64,000 nucleotides of DNA from Tupaia tana (GCA_026018925.1 JAKSZU010000012.1:42819218-42883217), one strand, 5' to 3'; shown: positions 1-10,499, counted from the stretch's first letter. Translations and numbers: made by a program. Notes: a model not told the origin generated them from the letters alone.

Positions 1-125
1 TTCCCACTTGGCGGATGCGGTTGGAGTCCCAGATCTGGTGGTTTGCTTTCTCGCTTTCCTTTTCTCTCTCTCTGGTCAAATTAAAAAATAATAACAAATG
101 GAACTAAATAAATAAATAAATCTTT
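1..125 (+). mobile_element. SINE family C, 5' end cut by window edge
   Basis: Only the end of the tRNA-like head is present, followed by the family C signature: a pyrimidine-rich stretch, then CTCTCTGGTCAAATTAAAAA and an (AATAAA)-type tail. Family C is a short tRNA-derived SINE seen seven times in this window. Confidence 0.75.
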
Positions 126-618
126 GGGGGGCTGGCAGGTGGCATGGTGGTTAAGAGCACTAGATTCCTGGGAAGCAGTTAGCGTAATGGCTATGTCGCT
201 GGACTCCCACGTAGTCGACCGCGGTTCGAGTCCCGGACCCGGCGGCTTAAACTCACGCCGGGCGCGTGGGTGCGTGCCCAAGATCCTGAGAGGAGAATGG
301 AGGAGAAGGGATTGCGGCGTGGCCATCCCCCCTGGGGGGTGATTTCCTGCTTTCTATCTCTCTGTCTCTCTCTGTCTGTCTGGCGAGCGCACGCGCCCTA
401 TAGCAAAAACCTCTCCAAAAAAAAGAAAAAATAAAAAAAAAAAGAGCACTAGATTCCTGTGTGGCCAACTGTGGTTCGAGTCCCGGACCCAGCAGCTTCC
501 TTTCTCACTTTCCCTCTCTCTCTCTCTCTTTTCTCCCTACCCCCGGTCAAATTAAAAAATAAATAAATAAATAAAGTTAAATAAAATAATTCTTTAAAAA
601 AAAAGAAAGAAAGAAAAA
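126..618 (+). mobile_element. SINE family C, split by a nested family A SINE
   Basis: The head begins GGGGGGCTGGCAGGTGGCAT at 126 and stops at 170. The rest resumes at 460 with the B-box-like GGTTCGAGTCC, a CT tract and the GGTCAAATTAAAAA tail. The gap is filled by a younger SINE with an exact 18-bp target-site duplication, so the outer copy is the older one. Confidence 0.8.
171..441 (+). mobile_element. SINE family A, full length, nested, intact Pol III boxes
   Basis: tRNA-derived SINE of about 270 bp. The A box TAGCGTAATGG (180-190) and B box GGTTCGAGTCC (223-233) both fit the Pol III consensus. The body holds the diagnostic stretches GAGAATGGAGGAGAAGGGAT and CCATCCCCC..GGGGGG, then a CT tract, the GCGCCCTATAGCAAAAACC end and an A-rich tail. 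It is flanked by an exact 18-bp duplication, AAGAGCACTAGATTCCTG, at 153-170 and 442-459, the hallmark of L1-type target-primed insertion. Confidence 0.92.
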
Positions 619-815
619 GCTTGGCAGGGAGAGGCAAGCCCATTGCCCAGCGTGATAGCTCTGCACCACCTGAGCATCTAGGCCAGATCTGCCCACACAG
701 GTACGCCATTCACCAGGGAAATGCACCTTATGATCTCGAAGTGATTTCTGTTTTGCCATCTCTCCTGAACCTGGGATATCCAGCATGGGCAGGGCAGGGA
801 GAACCACCCCTACCA

Positions 816-920
816 TGCGGGCTGAGATGGGGAGGGATTTGTCCAAGTAATGCAACCTGCAGAGGAGTCAGGACCCTAGACTCCAGGCAGCTCTCTCCCC
901 CCTACACTACACCATGGCTC
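816..920 (-). mobile_element. MIR fragment
   Basis: Reverse-complement MIR core: wording like TTTGTCCAAGTAATGCAACC and an end resembling CACTACACCATG. The surrounding 619-815 and 921-1075 show nothing I recognise beyond a pyrimidine-rich stretch at 1005-1050. Confidence 0.5.
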
Positions 921-1075
921 AGCGGAACAGAAGCCCAACGCTGCAGCAGGTCCCCTGGGTTACTCCTGAGGGCCCCTGTGCACCCCTCCACCTGTCCATC
1001 CATCCTTCCTTCCTGCCCTTCCTTCCCTTCCCTTTCTCCATCCATGTTTCCATCTTTTCATCTGACCAGAAAACA

Positions 1076-1212
1076 GAGTTGTCCCTTGGTGTCTTTGGGG
1101 GAATTGGCTCCAGGAACCCCTATGGATACCCGAACCCACATGTGCTCAAGTCACATATATGAAATGGTATAGGGTTTGCATATAACCTACCCACATCCTC
1201 CTGAATATTTCA
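1076..1212 (+). mobile_element. MER2/Tigger-like DNA transposon, left part
   Basis: Closely follows the MER2 (TcMar-Tigger) left end as I recall it: GTCCCTTGGTGTCTTTGGGG, GGCTCCAGGAACCCC, GGATACCCGAACCCACATG, then TTTGCATATAACCTACCCAC. It breaks off at 1212 and resumes at 2316, separated by about 1.1 kb of SINEs. Confidence 0.75.
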
Positions 1213-1216
1213 CTTT

Positions 1217-1388
1217 TTAAAAATGTATTTTATTTTATTTATTATCACTATTAATTTTTTTGTAATTGGCTATAGGCCACGTGCGTTCACCAGAGAGAGT
1301 GAGAAAGCAAGCTGCTAGGTCTGGGAATCGCCCACGGTCAGCCTTGTGGGAGTCCAGCCTTAACCACCATGCCACCCACTGGCTCCCT
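1217..1388 (-). mobile_element. SINE family C-like, reverse
   Basis: T-rich start, then GAGAAAGCAAGCTGCTAGG and a reverse head ending AACCACCATGCCACCCACTG. Imperfect duplication GAATATTTCACTTT (1203-1216) / GCATATTTCATTTT (1389-1402) marks its insertion into the MER2-like element. Confidence 0.75.
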
Positions 1389-1417
1389 GCATATTTCATT
1401 TTAAACATTTATTTTAG

Positions 1418-1662
1418 GGGGCAGACAATGGCATAATGGTTATGCTGCTGGACTGCCACGTACTCAACTGCGGTTCAAGTCCCTGCTTAAACCGCACATT
1501 GGGTATGTGTGTGTGCATACCCAAGATCCCGAGAGAAGAATGGAGAAGGACTGTGTTGTGGCCATCCCCCCCGGGGGGGTTGTGATTTCTCGCCTTCTGT
1601 CTCTCTGCCTCTGTGGCAAGCACACATGCCCTATAGCAAAAATCTTTCTTTAAAAAAAAAAA
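1418..1662 (+). mobile_element. SINE family A
   Basis: Head with TGGCATAATGGTTATGCTGC and GGTTCAAGTCC, body with CCCGAGAGAAGAATGGAG and CCCCCCGGGGGGG, end GCCCTATAGCAAAAATC plus an A-tail. Moderately diverged. Directly followed by a family C copy in the same orientation. Confidence 0.8.
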
Positions 1663-1675
1663 AGTTATTTTATTG

Positions 1676-1797
1676 GGGCCAGCAGGTGATGTGGTGGTTG
1701 AGGTACTGGACTCTCACATGGCCAATTGCAGTTTGAGTCCCAGACCTAGTGGCTTGCTTTCTCACTTTCCTTTTCTCTCTTTCTCTGGTCGAATGAA

Positions 1798-1828
<31 letters not shown>

Positions 1829-1850
1829 AATAATATATAATTTTAAAACA
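1676..1850 (+). mobile_element. SINE family C
   Basis: GGGGCCAGCAGGTGATGTGG head, GTTTGAGTCCCAGACC, CT tract, CTCTGGTCGAATGAAAAAT and an (AAAT)n tail. The flanks TTATTTTATT on both sides look like a short target-site duplication. Confidence 0.75.
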
Positions 1851-1854
1851 AAAA

Positions 1855-2075
1855 ATTATTTTATTTATTGAGAGAGAGGGAGGGAAGGAAACAGGCACCC
1901 TTGACAGTATCTTGTCACTCCTCGATCTCCCTCCCCAGCCCTTCAGCTGGTAAGGATCTGGGGTACCTGCCCCTGGTGTTTCGGGTCAACTCAGGATCTG
2001 AGCCAGCAGTTGGCCATATGGTTTCCAGCTCCTTAGATCAGTGTGCTACTGCCTGCACCACGGTGGCTGGGCCCT
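1855..2075 (-). mobile_element. tRNA-like SINE, family E
   Basis: Reverse copy: T-rich/TTTATTG start, GAGAGAGAGGGAGGGAAGG, then a head ending GCACCACGGTGGCTGGGCCC. It differs from A, B and C in its body and may be related to family D. Isolated copy, so the family assignment is weak. Confidence 0.55.
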
Positions 2076-2094
2076 CCATACATTTTCTGTATTT

Positions 2095-2312
2095 AGTTTT
2101 GCTCTAGGACACATGTGCTCACCGGAGAGAGAAAGTGAGAGACCACACCCCCAGGTGGGATGGCCTTGCCACAATCTCTTCTCTTCTATTCTCCTCTTGG
2201 GATTTTTAGGATATACACATGCACTCAGCATGTTTTTCAAACTGCTGGGTCTGGGACTCAAACTGCTCAGTGGGATCCAGCACCTTAACCACCACGCCAC
2301 CTGCTAGTCCCC
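2095..2312 (-). mobile_element. SINE family A, old copy, reverse
   Basis: Reverse GTTTTGCTCTAGGACACATG end, CCACACCCCCAGGTGGGATGG mid-body equivalent, and head AACCACCACGCCACCTGCTAG. Its flanks CCATACATTTTC and CCATATATTTTAA repeat the MER2-like target sequence. Confidence 0.75.
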
Positions 2313-2315
2313 CCC

Positions 2316-2352
2316 ATATATTTTAAATCACCTCTAGATTACTTGTACGTAA
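2316..2352 (+). mobile_element. MER2/Tigger-like DNA transposon, right part
   Basis: TATTTTAAATCACCTCTAG followed by ATTACTTGTACGTAATCTTA matches the stretch that should follow the left part at 1076-1212 in MER2. Together they show one old element split by at least five later SINE insertions. Confidence 0.65.
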
Positions 2353-2439
2353 TCTTAGCATCAGCTGGAAGCGAGAAGGAAAAAGTGTATGTAAACTTCT
2401 CCAGCACCTCTCTTTTAGGGAGCACGTTTTCCCTTATTT

Positions 2440-2680
2440 CATAACAATTGGTATGGCCTGGCTGCATCCGTGGGTCTGGGGCCCACTGTACGAGCCCAGC
2501 ATGCTCCAGGCACTGTGCGAGGCACCAAGGACCCAACGAGGGGTCCCGTCCTCCTCTAGGAGCTCACAGTCCAGTGGAGCGGCCTGGTTTGCAGGGAGCT
2601 GAGTGTGAGAGGCAGGGACCACGGTTGAAAAGAGCCGGCCTTCCCAGCCTGTGGAGGAGAGAATGGAGCACAGGGGGATG
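2440..2680. mobile_element. L2 fragment
   Basis: TGCTCCAGGCACTGTGCGAG and CTAGGAGCTCACAGTCCAGT are typical wording of the L2 3' region. Boundaries are approximate. Confidence 0.6.
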
Positions 2681-2889
2681 TGAGACACCATGATATTCTG
2701 GGGTCTTCCAGACTCCCGTGTTGTGACAGTCACACGTGAGCTCAGCAGTGTCCAGAGGGGCTAGTGTGACCAGGCTTCCCCCTCGACCACCCATCCGTCT
2801 TTCAGAGCCACTGCCCACCTTTGGCCCTCAGAGCTTCCACCTGAAGTCGAGAAGGTCCTCAGCTTTACAGTTCAGGGCTGCCTGAAGGA

Positions 2890-3060
2890 CGGCTGCTCAC
2901 TGACATTAATCCCTGTATTAGCAATTAGCCCTCCCGTTCCATTCCCACCTGTGACCCTTAGGGATGGGTTTTTATGTGTGTCATTAATCAGATGCCTGGG
3001 GTGTGCTGCTGGAAACCCAGGTGGGCATTACGGCTGGTGACTTAGGCCAGTAATGTTCTA
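2890..3060. promoter_or_regulatory. AT-rich island, candidate conserved element
   Basis: No repeat similarity seen. Clustered TTAAT/ATTA cores (GACATTAATCC, TAGCAATTAGCC, GTCATTAATCAG) in GC-rich surroundings. The enhancer call is inference from composition. Confidence 0.35.
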
Positions 3061-3404
3061 ATGGACAACACGCCCGCCCCTCCCTGAGCGGATCTGGCCT
3101 GTGGCAAAGAGGGCCGCGTTCAGTGGCGCGAGCTAGGGGGCCCTTTTCTTTTGGACTTCCAGGTTGAGGTCAGCATCTAAATCTGACCTTTACAGATGAA
3201 AAGGCTCTTTGTGACTCATACCTAGAGTTTGTTCGTGGCTGCTAACGTCTCCCCACCAGGACAGCCATCCACAGGGCCTGCTCCTTGCTCCAGGCTCTCC
3301 TCTCTCAAGGCCAGATGGGCCTCAGGGCAAAGGGCTGGGGGTGGGGGGCCATAGGGCAGGGGGCGCTTTCTATGTGGGGACTAGGACCACTCCTGTAACA
3401 GGGC
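3061..3404. other. No feature recognised
   Basis: Non-repetitive moderately GC-rich sequence; no plausible exon or repeat identified. Confidence 0.4.
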
Positions 3405-3750
3405 GGCATGGTGGGGGATAGGGCTGGTGGAGCATTTCAGGCTGAGGGAACAGTGTGTACAAAGGCTCAGAAGTGGAGGATTTGGTGCAGCCAGAAGACT
3501 GTGGTTCCAGATCTCTGGGAGAGGAGTGTGGTGAGCTGAGCTGATGTGGGGGACAGGAACCTGGCCTTGGGGAGCTTGGGATGCTGTATTGAGGGTCCTG
3601 GTTTTCGTACTGAGTGCAGCAGGGAGCCAGCAAGGGTACCAGGCAGGGAGAAGCGTGACCAGACTAGCAGTTTACAAAGATCACTGTGGCTGCTGCTTGG
3701 CCCCTGGAGAGGGCCAGGGTGCACGGGAGGAGACCAGTGAGGGGGGCGGA
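3405..3750. mobile_element. L2 fragment, long
   Basis: Characteristic L2 wording in order: GAGCATTTCAGGCTGAGGG, ACAAAGGCTCAGAAGTGG, GGGAGCCAGCAAGG, GAAGCGTGACCAGACTAGC and AAAGATCACTGTGGCTGCTG. Confidence 0.8.
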
Positions 3751-5550
3751 CAGTGTCCTCAGGAACAAGGGGTGGGGGCCTGCTGGGAGGTCAGCAGCAA
3801 AGGGTGAGGCTGAAGGGAAGGGGCTGAGGGCCTACTCCCCGAGGACAGGCCTGAGGGCTGAGTAGGTTCCTGCTCTATTCTCCTCCCGGAGGGTAGCTGA
3901 GTATTTCTAGGGTCATCATCCCTGTGGCCCTGAGCCAGGCCCATAGTCTCCAGGCCTGCTGGAGTAGGGCATGCGTTCTGGGAGCCTTGGCAGGGGCAGC
4001 CGGAAGGCCTCTGAAGGGCCACGTTTGGAGGTCCCAGCTCCTCCCTTCTCTGCGAGTGGAGCCGGGCCCCACCCTGCCCCCTTCTCACTGGCTCCTGGCC
4101 CCAGGCTTGGCACCATGGCATGGCACTCGAGTGGGGGTGAGAAGGGCGGAGGCGAGAAAGCTTGTTTCCACAGTGTGAATCCTCCCAGCCTCCACTCTGC
4201 TAATTAAGCCATTGCTTGACAAAACTCAGACTTTCAGGGACTGGCGTGTGAGCAAGTGTGTGAGCCAGTCTGTGGGTGGCTGCAGGAGCCCACGCCGCCC
4301 AGCCAGCGGGCCTGGACCATCGCCAGTGCCCACCCTCCATAACAGGCCACTGGGGACGCCAGGCGGGCAGGCTCAGAGCAGGGAAGCCAACAGCTCTAGT
4401 GCCCCGGGGCTCACTGTTCTGGAACAGAGCTCCTCCGGGAAAACTTGGGACTTCCGCCACCGGCCTTCTCTGCCTTCCCCTTTCCTTCCTTCCTCCCTCC
4501 GTCCCTTCCCCCATCCTTCTCCCACCTTTCCTTCAGGGTTGGGCAGCCATGGCCAGAGATGGCCTGGGAATGCCCTCCCTTCCCCAACCCAGCAGGCCAC
4601 ATGGACATGGACCACCGTCATCTGCCGCCTGCCTGCCCCTAGGCCTGGCAACCCCTCCCTGCACTGTCTGGGGACACTGGAGGCCTGGTTCTGCCACGTC
4701 CAGGGTGCTAGAGAGGAGGACAGTCCCAGTGCCCCCCTCACCGCCTCGTGGTTGAGCGATGGGGGACCTGCTGGGTGGGCGCTCTCGTTCTTGGGCAGAG
4801 GGGAGGCAGGAGCAGGCAGGCGTCTGAGAGGCCTCGTCTGCCTGAGTGCTCTTGTGCCTTTGAAATCTCCTCTGAGCAAGGGCAGGCAGGAGGAATTGCC
4901 AGGCCCGTGGAGCTGCGAGAGTGGGTGAACGGGAGGGCCAGTGCCACTCCACGACTCACGGCAGGACAGACAGCTGCTACAGAGGCTGAGGCCCCTCAGG
5001 GGCGGCCCTCGAGGGAGACCGCAGGTGACTTCGTACCTAGGGTATTGCAGCTCCTCCTAGACCTGCCCTTTTGCTCTCAGGGAGGGTACAGTGGTAGAGT
5101 CTGCCCGTTCATGAAGTGACTCTAGGCACAAATGGGACAGCAGGAGTAGCAGATCCCTCTGCTTCCTAACTAATGGGCCCCACCCAGCAGGCCTTGCTGC
5201 ACTGCGGTCTCCTTAGCAATGAGGGTCTATGTCCAGCCAAGAGGGAGCTCCAGGGATGAGTCCGGCATCTCCGGCAAAGATGGGGGCCTCTTATTCCAGG
5301 AAATGGGCCTGCTTTTGCCAACAAGTGGTGGCTGCAGGACTCCTGTCCCACCCTGCCATGGTGTGCTTAGCTGGCTCCTTAGCAGAGGCAGGCAGAGAGA
5401 GCCTGCTACAGACGTGGTCCCTTCCTGGCCACCCTGCCTCCACAGAGTGTGAGACACGGGCCCCTGGCAGCGCTGCCTATGAAGTGGGCCCTCTGTCATC
5501 TGCATGCCACCACTAGTGGTTTAGAGCAGATGTTTGAAGCAACGCTTTGC
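3751..5550. other. No gene recognised; GC-rich unique sequence
   Basis: Open frames here (up to 238 codons) overlap one another on both strands, as expected for GC-rich noncoding DNA, and show no recognisable domain. It contains a pyrimidine-rich tract at 4440-4535. Confidence 0.5.
4440..4535. repeat. Pyrimidine-rich low-complexity tract
   Basis: Runs of CCTT/CCTCC such as TTCCTTCCTTCCTCCCTCCG. Responsible for the artefactual Pro/Ser-rich open frames nearby. Confidence 0.8.
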
Positions 5551-5811
5551 AGGCCAGCCATGGCGTGGTGGTTGAGGCACTGGATCCCACATGGCCAACT
5601 GAGCGGTTGAGTTCTGAACCAGCAGCTTGAGAAACACACCGGGCACATATGCACGCGTGCCCCAAATCCCAAGAGGAGAGTGAAGGAGAGGGGATTATGG
5701 CATGGTCATCCCTCCTAGGGGGTGATTTCTCACTATCTCTCCCTGCCCCAGGATGAGCACATGCACCCTGTAGCAAAATTACAAAACAAAAACAAAAATA
5801 AAAACACAAAA
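5551..5811 (+). mobile_element. SINE family A, old copy
   Basis: Head AGGCCAGCCATGGCGTGGTG, body AATCCCAAGAGGAGAGTGAA and CATCCCTCCTAGGGGGTGAT, end CACCCTGTAGCAAAATTAC, A-rich tail. About 80 percent like the young copies by eye. No clear target-site duplication. Confidence 0.75.
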
Positions 5812-6419
5812 CAGCCCTTTGCTGACCGTAGCATGTTGTATTCTACAGGCTCATGGGTCTCTGGGAGTCAGGGCTGGAGGCCCCCCAGGGAGAAGCCCAG
5901 GAGCTGTCAGGGAACCCAGGCTCTGCTCAAGGGGCATCCTTTCCTGGCAGCCCCTTCTCCAACCTCTGATCCCTCACTGGAAGCAGATCCTGTCCTACGT
6001 CAGAAGCCCCTGCCTTCAGGGACTCTATGCTGATGCTGGGGCTCCGGGTTATATCCCTGGGGACCATCAGCATGTTCCCCCCACCCCTGCCCCCACCAGC
6101 TCTTGTGACCAAAAAGTCAGTCCTCCTTCTCAGACCTCTGCCACTGAGCTGGGGATTTCAGACCATGCACCTGCCACAGAGTGTGGCTGACGGAAGCTGC
6201 CCTTCCTTCCAGAAGTGTCCATGACAGCCTCCCACCAGCCGTGCCAGCCTCTGGTCCCCAGGGACAAGGGCCCTGTCCCTCGGCTCCCTGGCTCTCCAGT
6301 TTCCCTGCACCAGCAGTAGCCTGTGCCAAGGGATTTTCGCCTCTGTGTTGGAAATCTCCCGCCCCCTCCCCTCCTTCCCGTAAACACACTCTCTGGCCGA
6401 GAGCAACACTGCGTGCTCA
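5812..6419. other. No feature recognised
   Basis: GC-rich, non-repetitive by eye. No convincing exon with matched splice signals. Confidence 0.4.
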
Positions 6420-6835
6420 GGCCGGGCGGCCAGACTTTGTTAATATTTACAGCGAGTGGCGCAGGAAGCTATTAGCTCCCTTTTCTTGTTGTTAATTGAA
6501 AGAGGAGAAAATGGTTGTAACACTTCAAAAGGACTTAAAGCACAGCCTAAGAGACTGGCTGAATCGGGAGGAAGGGGGGAAAGAGAGAGACTATTTTAAA
6601 TAAATAAAGCAAGCAAGCCCACACCTCGCACGCACGCACGAGAGAGTGGAATATTGCTCTTCCTCATCTTTGCAGACGCCTGGCTTTCCTCTGAGGTTTC
6701 CTTATTGCCTCTCATTGTATATTTTCCTTTTCATTTGGGAGCCTGCCTTAAGGAGAGAAGGAAGAAGAAAAAGGATTCGCAGCACACTTTTGTTAATAAC
6801 GAGGCTCTTTGAAGCTGCGGCTAACGAGGCCCCTG
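6420..6835. promoter_or_regulatory. AT-rich island, strong candidate enhancer
   Basis: About 400 bp with sharply lower GC than its flanks and no SINE/L2/MIR match. It contains TTTGTTAATATTTACAG (forkhead-like), GTTGTTAATTGAAAG and TTTTGTTAATAACGAGGC. A short CA/GCAC-rich stretch lies at 6600-6645. Regulatory role is inferred. Confidence 0.45.
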
Positions 6836-7259
6836 GTACCTCAGCTCATGGAGTACGCAGGGTCTGGCCCTGCCTCACAGATGTGGGCCCTGGAGCATTC
6901 CTGACCTGTGGCTCCTCCCCTCTCAGGACGCAGCAGGAGAAGGAGGCGTGGAGCATTAGCTAAAGACTCCTGGGCCCCTGACCAGGGTGTGATCTTGAGA
7001 AAGCGTGTGGGCCTCACCCCACTGTGGGCCCCAGGACAGCCAAGGACACTAACCATGGTCATGGTGGGGGTGGGAGACTTCCCTGGATCTTTGTAGACAG
7101 TCCAGCATGGGGAGGTCCCCTGGGCCACTTTTCCCAGAGGCAAATGCTCTTTCTCCTGCAACTGCACGGTCAACTTCTCTGTCCCGTGATGTAAGCAACT
7201 GATAGGCTCCTGCGGTCTCCCTGGGCCCAGACACGGAGGGCTGGGATTGGGCAACTCAA
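6836..7259. other. No feature recognised
   Basis: Non-repetitive by eye; no gene signal. Confidence 0.4.
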
Positions 7260-7400
7260 AAGCTCTTTACTCGGAAGCCTGCCGTTCAGTTCTGGCCAGC
7301 TGTCACCTCCTCCAGGAAGCCTTTCCTGACTCTCACTTCCCTTGTCCCAGCCTGCTTTCCCATGGCCTCTCAGGTTCCCCTGACACTATGCTCTTTATCA
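7260..7400. mobile_element. L2 fragment
   Basis: CACCTCCTCCAGGAAGCCTT followed by TCCTGACTCTCACTTCCC is a recurrent L2 phrase. Confidence 0.5.
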
Positions 7401-7626
7401 GGTTGGCCTGGACTGCATTCGCAGAAAGATGGTTGACTGTACCAGACACGGAGGGATACCCTGCTCCAGCTTCTGGAATGGAGAAGGAAGGAAAAGAAAG
7501 GCTGCATTAAAAGGAAAATAGACAGTATATGGAAGGAGGTGACTGCCACACTGCCGGCTCCCTGCTTCTGCCCTGGTCACCAGACAGGAGCACTGTTCTG
7601 TTTTGGGCTCCTCGAGATACACAGCC

Positions 7627-7850
7627 CTGGGCTGGCCGGGGGCATGGAGGTTGGCACGGCTGGATCCCACATGGCCGACTGCATGGTTGGAGTCCTGGAC
7701 CCAGCGGCTTAAAGGTGCTCTGGGCCCATGTGCCTGTGTGCCCTAAATCCCAAGGAGAGAATGGAGGAGAAGGGATGCTTCCCACTTTCCCCCTCTCTCT
7801 CTCCAGAGAGTACACATGCCCTATAGCAAAACTGTAAAGGAAAACAAAAA
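7627..7850 (+). mobile_element. SINE family A with target-site duplication
   Basis: Head GGGCTGGCCGGGGGCATGG, GGAGAATGGAGGAGAAGGGA, end ATGCCCTATAGCAAAACTG and A-rich tail. Exact 12-bp duplication AGATACACAGCC at 7615-7626 and 7851-7862. The CC..GG mid-body block seen in other copies is deleted. Confidence 0.85.
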
Positions 7851-7862
7851 AGATACACAGCC

Positions 7863-9352
7863 GCATAGCAGAGTAGGAGGCCGGGGTGAGAAGAGAACGT
7901 GGCCACGTGGCCAGGCCGGAGGTGGGCTGGGCTGTTCAGACTGGCACAGGGAAGAGGGCAGCCCCTGCCTTCAGTATTCTGGGCAGCTGGCCCAGTGAAG
8001 GAGGATCAGTAACTAGAAGGAGCAGGAGGGAGGTTCTGGGAGGAATCCAGTTGAGGAAGAGACCTGTAGCAGGCAGAGATGCCCCAAGATGAGCCAGGCT
8101 GCCACCCCCAGGCTGGGCGAGGTGGGGGCTTCTACTTCGAGGCCTGGCCACCCTGCCATGCTGTCACTCACTCCCCCTAGGGCTCCCACCTATCAGCCCT
8201 GGCCCTTCCCATCCTAGATTATCACTGTCTTCCCCCCCCCCCCCCCCATGAGCCCTTCAGGGCAAAGACTGTCAGCAGTACAACCACTGCAGACTGGACG
8301 GGGTCTGGCCAGGCCCAGGCACGTGGAGCTCAACGGCTCGGGTGGGCAGTGATGATACCACAGCAACGGGAGCCTCCGGGGCTGGTCCAAGGCGGCCACT
8401 AGTCAGACATCGTCCCTCTGAGCCCATGTGCACTATTACTGCCACTTCCACTTCCTGCCTGAGGAAACAGGCATTCAGGAGTCTGCCTGAGATTCCCCCG
8501 TGGCTCCACCACAGAGTCTCGTGCAAACCCACTCCTGTCTCCGCTGGTGCCCTCGAGGCTGCACCAGCCTCTTCCGTGTGGCTAGGGACGGAAGGTCTGT
8601 ACTCAGAGGCAGGAGGCTGCAGGATGGAGCTCCCTCTGCAGGTTCGCAGGGCACATTAGCACATTAAAGGCTCTGAGAAGTCCTGCGGCGAAGATACTAA
8701 CGGACTCCGTGTTTTGTGATACCTGTTAACCTCCCGGGATCTTGGAGTTCTTCAAAGCAAGCTTTGCGAGATACCCTGCTATGCTCCTGCATCCGTTTAA
8801 TCAGTCTCTGCTAAGGGACTGCTGCAGGCCCCGTACTGGCAACGTGCAGCCATGAGGACAGGCCTGTCCCTGCCCTCTGCCTCCCTGGCACCCAGCTCCT
8901 GCTGCGCACACGGTAGGCATGCACACATTCAGCCTTGACGGCTGAGTGAGAGAAGGAGTGGCCGGGGGAAATGAGCTGGGCTGAGGCCGCAGGAAGTCAC
9001 ACATCCTGGCCGGGCTCAGGTCAGAGCCCTCTGTTCCCTCCCGGAGGCCCTCCGCCAGGCCCAGCACCCTTTCCCTTCCCTTCCAGCCCCATGGCTAGGC
9101 CTTGACATGCTGATCACATCCCCTAGCCTGCCTGGAATACTAATGCTCTCTAGATGAAACCATCCATGGTTAATTTTTTTTAAGAGCCAGGCAGAAAGAA
9201 AAGACAAGAAAAGGAGAGGCATTAGTGGGTAGAAGTTGGAGCCTCCTGGAAGCTCTTTCCAGAGCCATCTCTGTGCTGGCTCCAAGAGTACGCAGTGACA
9301 CCAGCCACCAGGACACCGCAGTGACCCTCATATTGGCCACAGACAGAGTCAG
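7863..9352. other. No gene; weak ancient-repeat traces
   Basis: Contains a 16-base C run (8232-8247), a possible MIR trace near 8420-8490 (GAGGAAACAGGCATTCAGG) and possible L2 wording near 8810-8890. None strong enough to list separately. Confidence 0.4.
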
Positions 9353-9370
9353 AAAGAATCGTGGCTTTTT

Positions 9371-9629
9371 TTGGGACCAGCAGTTGGCGTGATGGCTATG
9401 TCGCTGGACTCTCATGTAGTTGACTGTGGTTTGAGTCCCAGACCTGGTGGCTTAAACTCATGCTGGGCGCATGTGCGTGTGTGCCCAAGGTCCCGAGAGG
9501 AGAATGAAAGAGAAGGGATTGCGGCGTGGCTGTCGGCCCTGAGGGATGATTTCTTGCTTTCTGTCTCTGTCTCTTTCTCTCTTTCTGGCGAGCACACGCC
9601 CTCTGTAGCAAAAACCTCTCTCAAAAAAG
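9371..9629 (+). mobile_element. SINE family A with target-site duplication
   Basis: Head GGGACCAGCAGTTGGCGTGA with TGGCTATGTCGCTGGACTC, full body and tail. Flanked by AAAGAATCGTGGCTTTTT (9353-9370) and AAAGGATCATGGCTTTTT (9630-9647), an 18-bp duplication with two mismatches. Confidence 0.88.
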
Positions 9630-9689
9630 AAAGGATCATGGCTTTTTGAACATATCAACTCCTGGCTGGGGAAGGTGTTTTTCTGAGAC

Positions 9690-9775
9690 CCCAGGAGAAC
9701 ACCCTGTTAATTAAGTGTGGGCAATCAGGCTATCTTTCCCCTCCACTGTTTGCAAATTAGATTGTGCCCAGCTCT
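9690..9775. promoter_or_regulatory. Small AT-rich island, weak candidate element
   Basis: CCTGTTAATTAAGTGTGGGC and TTTGCAAATTAGATTGTGCC in GC-rich surroundings; no repeat match seen. Confidence 0.25.
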
Positions 9776-10120
9776 TATCAGGAAGGGAGCCTCAGGGTCT
9801 CCCCGATGGAGCCAGGGTCTGGAAGGCTAGAGGGGGGCTCAGCTCTGCTGTCTTCAGTGTCCACAGTGGGCCCAGTGTCACATGGAGGGACGGGGTGGGC
9901 ACAGGGACGGGCCCACAGGTGCAGGTTCAGCATAAGAGCAGCTCCAGCGCTGGGCGACCTTGGACAGGCTCTGGACCACTCTGGGCCTCGCTGCCTGTCT
10001 GGGGTACTGTGCGGGACCCCATCCCTCGCAGGGCTGGTGTAGGAAGAATAGTGAACCTCACTGGAGGGGTCGGCAGGACAGCGGGAACAGCCTGCAGCCC
10101 CCTCCCGCAGTGTCAACAGC
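9776..10120. other. No gene; faint MIR trace
   Basis: 9940-10000 has MIR-like wording (GCGACCTTGGACAGGCTCTG). Nothing else recognised. Confidence 0.35.
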
Positions 10121-10124
10121 TTGG

Positions 10125-10230
10125 GGATGGTGTCTCATGGTCTCTGAACCTGTTTCCTTATCTGCGAGATGGGGGCATGGTGGGAGCGCCACACAGGCCT
10201 GCAGTGAGGATCTTACCCACGGCCACATGA
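10125..10230 (+). mobile_element. MIR fragment
   Basis: CTCTGAACCTGTTTCCTTAT then CTGCGAGATGGGGGCATGG, the most conserved MIR core phrase. Confidence 0.6.
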
Positions 10231-10499
10231 ACACAGCAAGCGCCAGGCCTGCAGGCTGGGCACGCCTGGGCGTCAGCTAGCATGCAGCCCTGAGGCCTCT
10301 TCCGCCACCTCCGACAGACTGCCTGGAAACGACCCTCCTGCACACCCTAGCCCTGATGCAGCCTGGCCAGTGGCCCGCATCCTGGCTGGCGCCTCCCCTG
10401 CGTCTGACCTCCTGACACCAGCCAGGTCCTGGGGCCACAGCAGAGCGCGATGCCACCCATCCCTCCCCCCATATCCCAGTTTAACATCCTCATGTCCCC

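Noticed and set aside
171..245. A genuine tRNA gene, because A and B boxes are both present
   Set aside because: It continues into a SINE body, has an A-rich tail and target-site duplications, and lacks a clean acceptor stem and Pol III terminator.
540..600. AATAAA polyadenylation signals
   Set aside because: All strong runs lie in SINE tails, not downstream of any gene.
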